NCBI GenBank assembly: GCA_001970955.1
Contig: MPUH01000562.1
Location: 1 to 45,942, forward strand
Reading direction: 5' to 3'
Origin: Stentor coeruleus
Taxonomy: Eukaryota; Ciliophora; Heterotrichea; Heterotrichida; Stentoridae
DNA length: 45,942 nucleotides
The notes below the pieces were generated by a model. That model was not told the origin of the DNA and searched no databases. It saw only the letters and a program-made list of their open reading frames with translations. The position numbers and the translations under genes were made by a program. Of the stretch, positions 18,244 through 26,549 are shown piece after piece (the stretch's first letter is position 1; each line of letters begins with the position of its first letter).

Positions 18244-18567
18244 ATGCATTCTAAGAAATCTTCATTGTATACTGTTGATAAAGAAATGCGCAGGCCAAAG
18301 TTTTTAAAACTTCCTGTAAGGATAATCAAGAGTTCCGAGCACTCAAAAGAAGATTCCACACCGCATTTTCCGAATTCTTCAATAGGATTCAAATCTCCCC
18401 ATTCATATACTAACCTACAAGCAAGTCATCCTAAACCCCCAAAGCATCTCCCCCCATTATTGCCTTTAATGCATTCACCTAAAATCCTTGGCAACTTCAT
18501 ATTTAAAACCCCGAAGTCCCAGTCTGAAGACTTTATAGCAACTTTTCGCATAAAAATCCCTAAATAA
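18244..18567 (+). CDS. Small basic Pro/Ser-rich protein, doubtful
   Basis: A 107-residue ORF with ATG 15 bases past the pseudogene's final stop. It is basic, rich in Lys, Pro, Ser and His, with a Pro-rich middle (PKPPKHLPPLLPLMHSPK) and repeated S/T-P sites. No domain, signal peptide or membrane segment. It could be a small real gene, or a still-open downstream remnant of the same dying locus. Stop is TAA. I have no functional call. Confidence 0.45.
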   Translation: MHSKKSSLYTVDKEMRRPKFLKLPVRIIKSSEHSKEDSTPHFPNSSIGFKSPHSYTNLQASHPKPPKHLPPLLPLMHSPKILGNFIFKTPKSQSEDFIATFRIKIPK

Positions 18568-18953
18568 CTATGTATTTTAAATAATTACCCTTATAAGCAA
18601 ACTGCAACATAGTATGAATTTTTCAAAACTAAAATTATATAAAAAGTGCATAATCTAATAACTGAAAAGACTGAACAGATTTCTTATATAGTAAACCTTG
18701 ATCAAATTTTTATATAAAACATGTTTTGTTGGATTTGAAAAACTTAGATGAATTAAATTTTATAAAGGCAAATTTTATATAATAAGTAATATTATTAGTT
18801 GTAGATAAATATATAAATTAAGTCTCCGAGTGGAATGAACATTTTGTTCTGTCAAGATTTTTCCATGTGTATCATGAGATTTAGGGCAAGAATTTTATGG
18901 AATAAAGGGCCTCTATATAAGTTTTTCCTAAATAAACTGATTAGACGAATGAC
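18568..18953. other. Intergenic, AT-rich
   Basis: Lies between the small ORF and the 3' end of the minus-strand MRP/P RNA gene. No frame or repeat of note. Confidence 0.5.
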
Positions 18954-18957
18954 AAAA
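18954..18957 (-). terminator. RNA polymerase III T-run
   Basis: Four T on the minus strand, starting three bases beyond the 3' strand of helix P1 of the RNase MRP/P RNA. This is the expected position and form of a pol III terminator for such a gene. Confidence 0.6.
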
Positions 18958-19171
18958 GTGAATTAAATATATTAGCTTGTAAGCCCCGTTGAGTTACTAT
19001 AGTTGCATAACTGTGCTATAGCGAAGGCCCAAAGCCTTGTCAGCCAGGCTCCAGGATTCCTCTGTTACGAGTGGTACTTGCTACCATGAGCTCGGGGACT
19101 TTCCCCAAACAGGTGGACGATTTCCATCCTTTTGTGCTGTTCGACTGCAACTCAAGCCCCTATATTTAATT
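18958..19171 (-). ncRNA. RMRP: RNase MRP RNA (RNase P RNA less likely)
   Basis: Catalytic-core RNA of RNase MRP/P on the minus strand, ~210 nt. Read 5' to 3': P1 19171-19161 pairs with 18971-18961 (11 bp, exact). P2 19155-19149 pairs with 18995-18989 (7 bp). P3 is a hairpin with outer stem 19141-19137/19112-19108 and an inner stem with a bulged A. CR-I follows as GGGGAAAGTCCCCGAG; within it AAG-T-CCCCG (19101-19093) pairs with CGGGGCTT (18988-18981, in CR-V), giving the P4 helix with its hallmark single bulged U. P2 and P4 interlock as the family's pseudoknot requires. The wording GGGGAAAGUCCCCG plus ACGGGGCU is that of known MRP RNAs rather than nuclear RNase P, so MRP is preferred. Pol III T-run follows. 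MRP processes pre-rRNA; family knowledge. The distal domain is short and unassigned. Confidence 0.85.
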
Positions 19172-19521
19172 ATATTCATCCATTACTTTTTCTTACAAGC
19201 TAACTTTTAATCTAATTCTAAGCAAAGCTTTCTTCTAATAATATACACACAATCTTCTTCCCTTCTTTAATCACATAATAATATTACAATCACTTAGTGT
19301 CTGATTTCCCTCAATTTTTTGTCTCTGATTTTTTTTCAGCCAAAAAATATAACCCATAAGATAACCACAGAAAGATAAAGATATTAATAAGAAGCTACAA
19401 TAATCAATATATTAACTATCCTAAGTCTTCCCAGACATAAAGCAACAAATAAAATCAAGGTGAAATTTGAGTTAAATTTTGTTCATATTTATTTCTAAAT
19501 TGATTTGCTTACCGTTTTATA
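19172..19521. other. Divergent region between MRP RNA and DOMON gene
   Basis: Should hold the upstream promoter of the MRP/P RNA and the promoter of the gene at 19522. 19192-19203 (CTTACAAGCTAA) is an exact inverted copy of 18972-18983 at the other end of the RNA gene. T/C-rich stretches follow; no clear TATA/PSE pair could be assigned. Confidence 0.5.
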
Positions 19522-20124
19522 ATGAAATTCTTGGTAATCAGCTTGATTGTCTCTATTGCCTTGGCAGGAAGAGTTTGCTTAGATAATGGGTGGGATATTG
19601 TTTGGACATTCACTGATGATGATGTAATGAGCCTTAAAGTTTCTATGAGTGAAGCAGAATTCGAAACATATGGTTGGTTTGGAGTAGGATTTAAATTGCC
19701 AAGTGAAGGCTCAGGAATGCACGATTCAGATATTTCAAATATTATTTTCCACGAGCAAGATATGGGATCAGACTTTCATGATACCTGGGCAACAACTAAT
19801 GGTGTCCCAACAAACGATGTTTTACTTGGAGGAACTGATGATATCTCTCAAGCTGTAAGTGATGAAGAAGATGAAAGCCATACCTTTACCTGGAACAAAC
19901 CAGTTAATTCAGGAGATTTGTATGATAAACTCTATGAAGAAGGTGGAAGTTATAAATTACTTTGGGCTATTGGATATATGGAAGGAGGGATTCAAATTAT
20001 TCATGAAGCAGGTAACTATGGTAGTGTTGATATTATCTTAAGCGATGACTTTGAAACTGGTTGCATTATTATGTCGGAACTTGAGGTTGAAACAGCAATT
20101 GAGGAAGGTGGAGAAACTTTCTAA
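19522..20124 (+). CDS. Secreted DOMON-domain protein
   Basis: A 200-residue protein. Residues 1-15 (MKFLVISLIVSIALA) are a signal peptide. Residues ~20-165 match the DOMON fold: a 'W.v.WTFTDDDVMSLKVSM' strand pair, GWFGVGF, a M..SDI motif (MHDSDISNIIF), D-X-W/P-T-N-D turn (NGVPTNDVLLGG), a 'FTWNKPVNSGDLYDKL' strand like the family's 'F.R.L.TGD..D', and LLWAIGYMEG followed by HEAGNYG, in the position of the family's 'A.G......H....R'. DOMON domains bind heme or sugars; the Met and His in the expected heme-ligand positions (MHDSD and IIHEAG) are present, so heme binding is possible. There is no membrane anchor or second domain. The C-terminus is acidic (SELEVETAIEEGGETF). Stop is TAA. Confidence 0.8.
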   Translation: MKFLVISLIVSIALAGRVCLDNGWDIVWTFTDDDVMSLKVSMSEAEFETYGWFGVGFKLPSEGSGMHDSDISNIIFHEQDMGSDFHDTWATTNGVPTNDVLLGGTDDISQAVSDEEDESHTFTWNKPVNSGDLYDKLYEEGGSYKLLWAIGYMEGGIQIIHEAGNYGSVDIILSDDFETGCIIMSELEVETAIEEGGETF

Positions 20125-21083
20125 GACGAAATAATCTAGCTAATTCATTAGTAATATTGATTTTTAAACATAGGATACTAAGAGTTGAAGAAAATATATG
20201 ATGTGCTAGAAGAGCATGCTTATTGTTTGAGGTGAAAATAATAAACGGATACTTTTTAGATTGAGATATTTAATTGATCGGATTATATTTTTTTTTTGGA
20301 AATGATGTAAGGTGAATAAAATGAATGAGGAAAATCATAAATGAGAAAATAAAGTTTTATGGTTAATTAGTTGTCTTAAATACTTATTTTAGGAGAATAG
20401 GAAGTTAATTTTCTGATGATTATAGTTTGAAATAATAGTTTTAATGTAATAAACAACTAGTTTTGGTATAGTATTATTATTTATGTGCTTTTCTGCATTA
20501 AAAAAATGTATTCTAAGAAATAAAGTAGTCTAAAATAGTAATTTTAACAGAATTCTAGAGGAAAGGCAAATAATTAAACTTTATTTTAGTTGTATTATGA
20601 TGAGCATATGCTTAATAGAGCATTATATTGATGATATTGAGCCTTAAGGGCAATATTTACGCTTGCCAAATCCGAATAAAAAAATAATCAATCATATAAG
20701 TTTTATCTGAAACGTTGCTTATGAATACATTTGAGATACTAATTTTTTTAAGTTCAGCAAACTGTTTGCATTGAAAACCTTTAACTCATCATGCTATACA
20801 TCTCTACTTCCAATATGCATAGTCTCTAATGTTTATTAACTTTTTATTCTTAATTTAAAAAAAAATACCTATCCCAGCTGAAATTAGGATTCAAATGCTA
20901 AACAATTCAATTACCATACCAAATTCAATAGCAATCCATTACAAGTTATTTTATAAAAAATCTACATTTTTCTTCGTTTTCAAAATCAGCTCAAAGTGTT
21001 GAAGATTTATTATAAATTATGCACCTATTGAAGTAATAATTTTCAGTTAATTTTGAAGTATTCATTATCTAAAACAATCAGAA
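20125..21083. other. Intergenic, ~960 bp
   Basis: AT-rich with scattered stops in all frames. No recognised RNA, repeat or relic. Confidence 0.5.
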
Positions 21084-22553
21084 ATGCACAGAAAATTAAA
21101 CTATAAAAGGAAAAATGAAATGTCATTTTATATAAGAAATACTAATATGATACCTCAATCGATCCTATCAGAGATAATGGTATATCTCAACCTGCCTGAG
21201 CTATTAGAAGTTAGGATAGTTAATAAGCGTTTTTATAATGCTTGCAAATCTCCTTTTCTATTTAGACGTGAATTTATATCAATGTGGATGACCTCAACTG
21301 ACACTTCAACACAGGCTTCAAGCAATTGGCAATCATTATGTCTGGAAGGGATTCGAGCAAAAGTGTATTGGCAGAACTTATCGGATGAAATTTTTACCAA
21401 TCAAGAACTCAGAATATTATATGACGAATTGGTCAGTACATTAGCTTCCCCAATCCCTATATTTCCTGTTATGAGAAGGGATATTTTTTGTATGCCAACA
21501 TTGATACAAGATTTACTTGCAAACCCTGATGACCAGTTTATAATAGATTCTGAGCTTGAGCAATATTCAGAAGCAATTGCAATTTACTTACAAGAGAATT
21601 CTGAAGAGCTTTTTTATCAAACACATACTAATGATTTAATTGCGCTTCGTTGGAATACTCGTAAATCAAATGAAAGAGATAGTATTGGAAGTGAATCAAC
21701 TCAGTGTTCAGAAGATTTTAATGATAGTTTATTGATAGTTTTAATCAAAGCTATAAAAAAAGTTGTCAAAATATATTGTAAAGCAGCATCACAACTACTT
21801 CTTGAATCATCTTCAATACTAACTGCATATGCAAATGCATGGGAATCATATTCTTTCGCAATAAAAAAAATAAATTCTTTATTCCTTCCAGTAACAGAGC
21901 TCATAAATGAATTTTATGAAAACAACTATGGAAATAATAATAACACCCCCCCAAGGATAAACATGATGAAAATCTTATTAAGCATATGGCGACGAAGAGT
22001 ATTTGAGCCATGTAAAGAGAAAATATTATCACAAGTAATTAACGAATTAAATCAAATAAGAGAAACTAGCATAGAAAAATTATACTGGGCTGAAAGTCGT
22101 AGAATAGTTGAAGGGCTTTTAGATCTAAGCTTAAATGAACTCAGTGTATTTTTCAAACAGCATTCATTGCTAACAGTTGAAGGCCCATATTCATATTTAC
22201 ACTATGGAGTAATAGAAAAATTAAAAGAATTCTACAATGATTTTCCAGTGGTTTTTGAAAAAGAACAAGAAATTCTATCTGGGATTTTTATACCAGCTAC
22301 TGTAAGAGAAGCAAGAAGAAATTATTGTGATATTATTGGGAAAAAATTCAAAAACCAAGAACTGATAACTGAAAGTTTAAATTATGAAAAAAATGAAGAT
22401 GATTTAATGATTGAATGGACTGCTCAGAATTATGGTATCCCAGTTGATGATTTTGATATTTTTAAAAGATTTTCGCAATTTAAGGAGAATAAGTTTTGTG
22501 ATATAGTTGTGCAGCTTCATGATTATAATATGTGCATAGATTCGCAGGCATAA
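21084..22553 (+). CDS. F-box protein
   Basis: A 489-residue protein. Residues ~22-62 form an F-box (IPQSILSEIMVYLNLPELL then VRIVNKRFYNACKSPFLFRR), the helix bundle that docks on SKP1 in SCF ubiquitin ligases. The rest (~70-489) is mostly helical, with no LRR, WD40 or Kelch repeats visible, so the substrate-binding part is not identified. Ciliate genomes hold many such F-box proteins. Three in-frame Met codons lie before the F-box (21084, 21120, 21147); the one at 21120 (MSFYIRN) or 21147 (MIPQS) may be the true start, since the first 12 residues are only basic and polar. Stop is TAA. The reading frame is long and clean. Function beyond SCF adaptor is not inferable. Confidence 0.78.
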   Translation: MHRKLNYKRKNEMSFYIRNTNMIPQSILSEIMVYLNLPELLEVRIVNKRFYNACKSPFLFRREFISMWMTSTDTSTQASSNWQSLCLEGIRAKVYWQNLSDEIFTNQELRILYDELVSTLASPIPIFPVMRRDIFCMPTLIQDLLANPDDQFIIDSELEQYSEAIAIYLQENSEELFYQTHTNDLIALRWNTRKSNERDSIGSESTQCSEDFNDSLLIVLIKAIKKVVKIYCKAASQLLLESSSILTAYANAWESYSFAIKKINSLFLPVTELINEFYENNYGNNNNTPPRINMMKILLSIWRRRVFEPCKEKILSQVINELNQIRETSIEKLYWAESRRIVEGLLDLSLNELSVFFKQHSLLTVEGPYSYLHYGVIEKLKEFYNDFPVVFEKEQEILSGIFIPATVREARRNYCDIIGKKFKNQELITESLNYEKNEDDLMIEWTAQNYGIPVDDFDIFKRFSQFKENKFCDIVVQLHDYNMCIDSQA

Positions 22554-23273
22554 TTATATAACTATTATAAATAAAATCTTATTATAAGTTTAATGATGCT
22601 TTTAATTATGTTTATTGTATATGTGACTGATAGTATTTCTAGTTATGGTTTCAATGCATTAAGTTTCATAAGATTTTTCTGATATTTAATAGTGTATAAC
22701 ATGCTAAAATTAATATTAATTGAATAATAAATGAATTTTATTATTTATTTATGCTTTAAGTAATCTTAAAATGAATAAGTAAACTTAGTTTATTATTGCA
22801 GGCGGATCTAAGCAATCATTAATTTATGTGCATTTAAGTTACATTATAATACTGACTATTGAACATAATTTGGTAAGATAGAGAGTTTCTAAGATAAAGG
22901 TGAATAAATTTTAGAATTAAGCAAGTGATTAACTATACAAAGATGGGTGTAGCTTTTATTTTTAGTGAAGGCCTATTATCTAAAAAACAAATGTTAAATT
23001 CATTTAATTCAATAAGTTGGATGATATATAATTACTATCAATAATAAGTTTTAGATATTATTTTGATAGTTTTATTACATAAAAGTTATGCTTTGATACA
23101 TAAACTTCTGGTGTTTATATACATTTTTTAATCATTAAGTGCAGAAAAATACGGCAACTTTTATATTTTTGCATATCTTCTTACTTATAATATTATCAAA
23201 AATAAACCTAGTTTATTTAAGCTTTTACTGGTTGATAGATATCGACTGAGCATTATTTAATATATTCACCAAC
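22554..23273. other. Intergenic, ~720 bp
   Basis: AT-rich. Nothing recognised beyond the flanks of the two genes. Confidence 0.5.
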
Positions 23274-23966
23274 ATGAAAAAAGGAAATGAGCCAAAGAAC
23301 CTAAGAGAAGATAAAATAGGAAATACATCAATAAAACTACTTAGAGGAGATGTAACAAGACTCAATGGGGGGATTATAATAAATCCTACAGACTCTTCTC
23401 TCACAAAGTTGCCTGGGATTTCAACTACTATTGTCGAAGGTGCTGGACATCAATTACTTAAAGAGCTAAGCCTCAAATGTCGAGAAGGATTTGAGATTTT
23501 GCCAGGAGAAATAGTAACAACAACTGCAGGAAACCTAGGGGCAACAAGACTGTGTCATATCTGTATCCCACAATATAATAAAAACGATCCTGAGCCTCTT
23601 GTCCGAATGTTTATAGTGAATTTACTAAATCATGCTGAACAATATCAGACTGATAGTATAATTCTCCCTTGTTTGACTAAAGAGACTAATGGTTTTACTC
23701 CTGAACAGTGTGCTTTTGGATATTATTCAACTTTAATAGATTTCATCAACACACATCCACAAACATGCTTAAGGGAATTTAAGATTGTATGCAAGAATAA
23801 AAAAGAATCAAAACCTTTTGAGAAAGAAGCTGATAGGCGGCTAGGAAAAAAAGAAAAAAAAAGTATGTTTGGGTTCATGAAAAAGTTTACAAAAACCAAG
23901 TCAAAGACTGAAAAAGAAATCCTTGATATTGAACTTGGAGGAAATGAAGAAAGGAAAAACAATTAG
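23274..23966 (+). CDS. Macro-domain protein
   Basis: A 230-residue protein. Residues ~15-170 form a macro domain (ADP-ribose/derivative-binding fold): IKLLRGDVTRLNGGIIINPTD has the family's 'GDIT....DAIVN.AN' strand-loop, and is followed by 'G.STTIVEGAGHQLLKEL' (family 'G.....I...AG..L..E'), GEIVTTTAGNLGATRLCH ('G....T.G..L....V.H') and a C-terminal strand DSIILPCLTKET. Asn of the usual 'VNAAN' is replaced by NPTD, so hydrolase activity is uncertain and binding alone is possible. The last ~50 residues are Lys-rich (KKEKKSMFGFMKKFTKTKSK) and may bind acidic membranes or nucleic acid. Stop is TAG. Substrate unknown. Confidence 0.82.
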   Translation: MKKGNEPKNLREDKIGNTSIKLLRGDVTRLNGGIIINPTDSSLTKLPGISTTIVEGAGHQLLKELSLKCREGFEILPGEIVTTTAGNLGATRLCHICIPQYNKNDPEPLVRMFIVNLLNHAEQYQTDSIILPCLTKETNGFTPEQCAFGYYSTLIDFINTHPQTCLREFKIVCKNKKESKPFEKEADRRLGKKEKKSMFGFMKKFTKTKSKTEKEILDIELGGNEERKNN

Positions 23967-24747
23967 TTAATTTTATCTTTTGAGAGAAAATATATGTTTT
24001 ATTGATTTGGTTTGTAGTTTTAGTAATATTTTATATGAGAAATTAAAATTTAGGAATTCGGGAAAGTTAAATTATTAAATAAGCACTTTTTGTTGTAAAT
24101 ATTGAGTTGGATATTAGGAAGTTTGGCTAAGGGATTTTATTGTTAAAAATGGTTTGGAGAGCATTTATTGGATTGAGAGAGAAATTGTATATAAATATAT
24201 GTTATTATATCTATTCTAAGGCACGTTTAGTTTATTAGAGGATTTTAATCAAGCTAATTGTATTTATTAATAAAAATTAGTTTATAAGCTTAGGTTTAAG
24301 TGTTTTCTTATTGACAATAAAAAATGAATCTAGAAAATTATTTAATGAACAATTTTTTATGCAAAATGACTGTAGTAGTAAAATCATGGTTATGAAAAAA
24401 CATAAGAACGTATAAGAAAAGGTCCTAAGTGTTTTTGATAAAATGCATTAATGCTTTAAGTAAATTTACAACAAAAATGTTGTTTTAAGATTATTATGGG
24501 TCATTTAAATTACCTTGGTACTTATTTTTTTCTAAGCGCTAAGCATTAAATATATACAAAAACTATAAATGTTTTTGCTTGTAAACTTTCTGATGCACTG
24601 AACAAAGAATTATTTTCAACTTTGATTTATGGCTTAGTGATAAAAATCAGTGGATTTTGGCATAAAAAAATTTTAGGTCTACATGCCACTGAATATAAAC
24701 TAGATATACAGAAAAAGTTTTATTCATATTTTTTCGTTGAATTATAT
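23967..24747. other. Intergenic, ~780 bp
   Basis: AT-rich. An upstream open stretch from 24622 is in frame with the next gene but has no coding character. No RNA or relic recognised. Confidence 0.45.
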
Positions 24748-25488
24748 ATGTCCAGCAGGTACTTACTTGTTAATAGGCCCACTTCGAATCAAAAATATCG
24801 AAAGCCTATATCAAAGATAAATTCAAAACTATCAATTTCAAGACCTAAGATAACAAGTCCCATTCAGAACCTGAACCTAAACGAAATTTTTGGAATTTCA
24901 AAATTTCCTATGCATGATCTCAAAAAGCACTACAGCACAATTTTCAACAGGAAAGCCTCTTATCAACTAGCAAATGCATCTTCATCCCCACTCTCACGAA
25001 GGCAACATCAATACAAGAAAAAAGAAAAGAAGCACAAGCAACGAAACTCTCAAAAGACATACAAACTTAGTTTAGGATCTATTTCTAATAGAAGATCAGA
25101 AAATTTACGATATAATGAAAAAGGTTTAGAAGAATGTGAAAGCTACAAAAACTTCAATGGAGTAAGTACACCTCCTGATGAAGAAAGAGCATATAATGGT
25201 AAAACAAGTCCTTTCTCAGATATTATTGATAAAGACTTAAGTTCATATATAAATGAGCCAAATTCCAAACTTGGCAAGTTTACGATTCCTCGTAAGTCCT
25301 TATATACTACAGAAGATTCTTATCAATATTCTACAGCAGAATCTCGTAAACAAGATTCATATAAATTTTCATTTGAGAGAAATGTTAGAACTCCACAATT
25401 GCCTTTAACTCCACCTCCTTGCTCGATTTATACTAAAATGCATGGAATTTCTTTTATGAGACTTCGTAACAAAAAGTTTAAAGATTGA
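24748..25488 (+). CDS. Basic Ser/Tyr/Pro-rich protein, unknown
   Basis: I place the start at the ATG at 24748 (MSSRYLLVNRPTSNQKY), giving 246 residues; the frame is open back to an ATG at 24622, but those 42 codons read like random AT-rich sequence and add an odd hydrophobic N-terminus. The protein is strongly basic and likely disordered, with a Lys/His-rich patch (KKKEKKHKQRN, around residue 90) and several S/T-P sites. Its C-terminus is basic (FMRLRNKKFKD) after a Pro-rich stretch (LPLTPPPCS). No domain is recognised. A TGA stop is immediately followed by a TAA. A 61-bp tandem duplication begins three bases past the stop. Confidence 0.65.
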   Translation: MSSRYLLVNRPTSNQKYRKPISKINSKLSISRPKITSPIQNLNLNEIFGISKFPMHDLKKHYSTIFNRKASYQLANASSSPLSRRQHQYKKKEKKHKQRNSQKTYKLSLGSISNRRSENLRYNEKGLEECESYKNFNGVSTPPDEERAYNGKTSPFSDIIDKDLSSYINEPNSKLGKFTIPRKSLYTTEDSYQYSTAESRKQDSYKFSFERNVRTPQLPLTPPPCSIYTKMHGISFMRLRNKKFKD

Positions 25489-26032
25489 TAATCTAATTAA
25501 TTATATATTAAACTTATAATTTTAATGGGAAATATTTTAAGCAGAAGGAATTTCTAATTAATTATATATTAAACTTATAATTTTAATCGGAAATATTTTA
25601 AGCAGAAGGAATTTATGAGTAGAATATTTTTCTTAGATAAATAAGATTGAAGTAATTTAATTGATGTTGCAATAGATAGATAGATAAGAATTTTTCAAGG
25701 AATTTCGAAATTATAAGAAAAAAAAATACGCTAAAGAAATTAAGAAATTTATGAAGTGTTGTTAAAGATATGATTTATTCCGATTTTGTTGGATTGCTTG
25801 GGGAAATACTTAAGTAAAAATTGATAATTGTGAGTTTGTTATTAATGCTATGCGGGTATTTTAGCTTATATTTAATTATATATGAATATTTGATATAATT
25901 TAAAATACTTTGTTGTTTATTTTAAGGCTGAATGATTAAATTAATCACGTAAAGTTATAATAGATAACATTAACTATGTCAAGTAAACGCAATTCTGTTA
26001 GGAAATACTTTTATTCGTCTTATTAAATTTAA
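25489..26032. other. Intergenic, ~540 bp, starts with a tandem duplication
   Basis: Beyond the 61-bp tandem duplication at its left end it is AT-rich and has no recognisable feature. Confidence 0.5.
25492..25613. repeat. 61-bp tandem duplication in 3' flank
   Basis: 25492-25552 and 25553-25613 are directly adjacent copies, differing at one base (gggaaa versus cggaaa). Unlike the other repeats there is no n between them, so this is probably a true duplication. It lies just after the stop of the upstream gene. Confidence 0.9.
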
Positions 26033-26365
26033 ATGGATTTCACACCTTTTACTCCTGCCAGATCAGCTCTTGGAGATATATCCAATCAGAAACTTTTTAG
26101 AAGCGCTGTTAAAACTCCTTTCCCATCAATCAAAGAGGAAATTGAAAAAGTTTATGGATTTGCTATTGCCCCAGAAATGCCTGAAATCGAAATCTACCCT
26201 GTGAATTATTCTAAAAGTCCGTTATCTTCTCTAAAACTAGAACCACTCGAAGAAAAGTCATTTCCAATAGAACTCGAAGACTTTTCAGATCCAGGTTTTT
26301 CTGATACTGAAAAAGAAATTGAAAAATATTTAAATCAAGGTGTTATTTTAGATAATATTAACTAA
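26033..26365 (+). CDS. Small D-box protein, candidate securin-like
   Basis: A 110-residue acidic protein, no signal peptide or membrane segment. Near the N-terminus, residues ~11-19, RSALGDISN is a textbook APC/C destruction box (R..L....N, with the cyclin-B-like ALGDI wording). The first ~30 residues hold three T-P sites (FTPFTPA and KTPFPS). A short segment around residues 50-58 (PEMPEIEIYP) resembles what I recall of the separase-binding pseudosubstrate of securins, which reads D/E-I-E-Y-M-P in several lineages. The C-terminal half is acidic. Small size, N-terminal D-box and this motif suggest securin, the APC/C-degraded separase inhibitor, but other small D-box proteins are possible. It lies 184 bp ahead of RPB2 on the same strand. 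Stop is TAA. Confidence 0.5.
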   Translation: MDFTPFTPARSALGDISNQKLFRSAVKTPFPSIKEEIEKVYGFAIAPEMPEIEIYPVNYSKSPLSSLKLEPLEEKSFPIELEDFSDPGFSDTEKEIEKYLNQGVILDNIN

Positions 26366-26549
26366 TATTCTAAGGTATTATTTCTTTTAATTTATCTATC
26401 TAAAGTTTCAAAACTAATAATAAATTATCATCCTGTTTTAATCCATAGAAGATATCTAGAATTTAATTTCTTTAAAAAAAGCCCCAAAGTCCCATAAAGT
26501 TTCACAGAATTAAGTGTATATAAAGATGGCGCCTAGAGCGATCTTATAA

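Noticed and set aside
24622..24747. N-terminal extension of the basic protein gene
   Set aside because: The 42 codons read like AT-rich intergenic sequence with no conserved pattern, and a good ATG (MSSRYLLV) follows at 24748.
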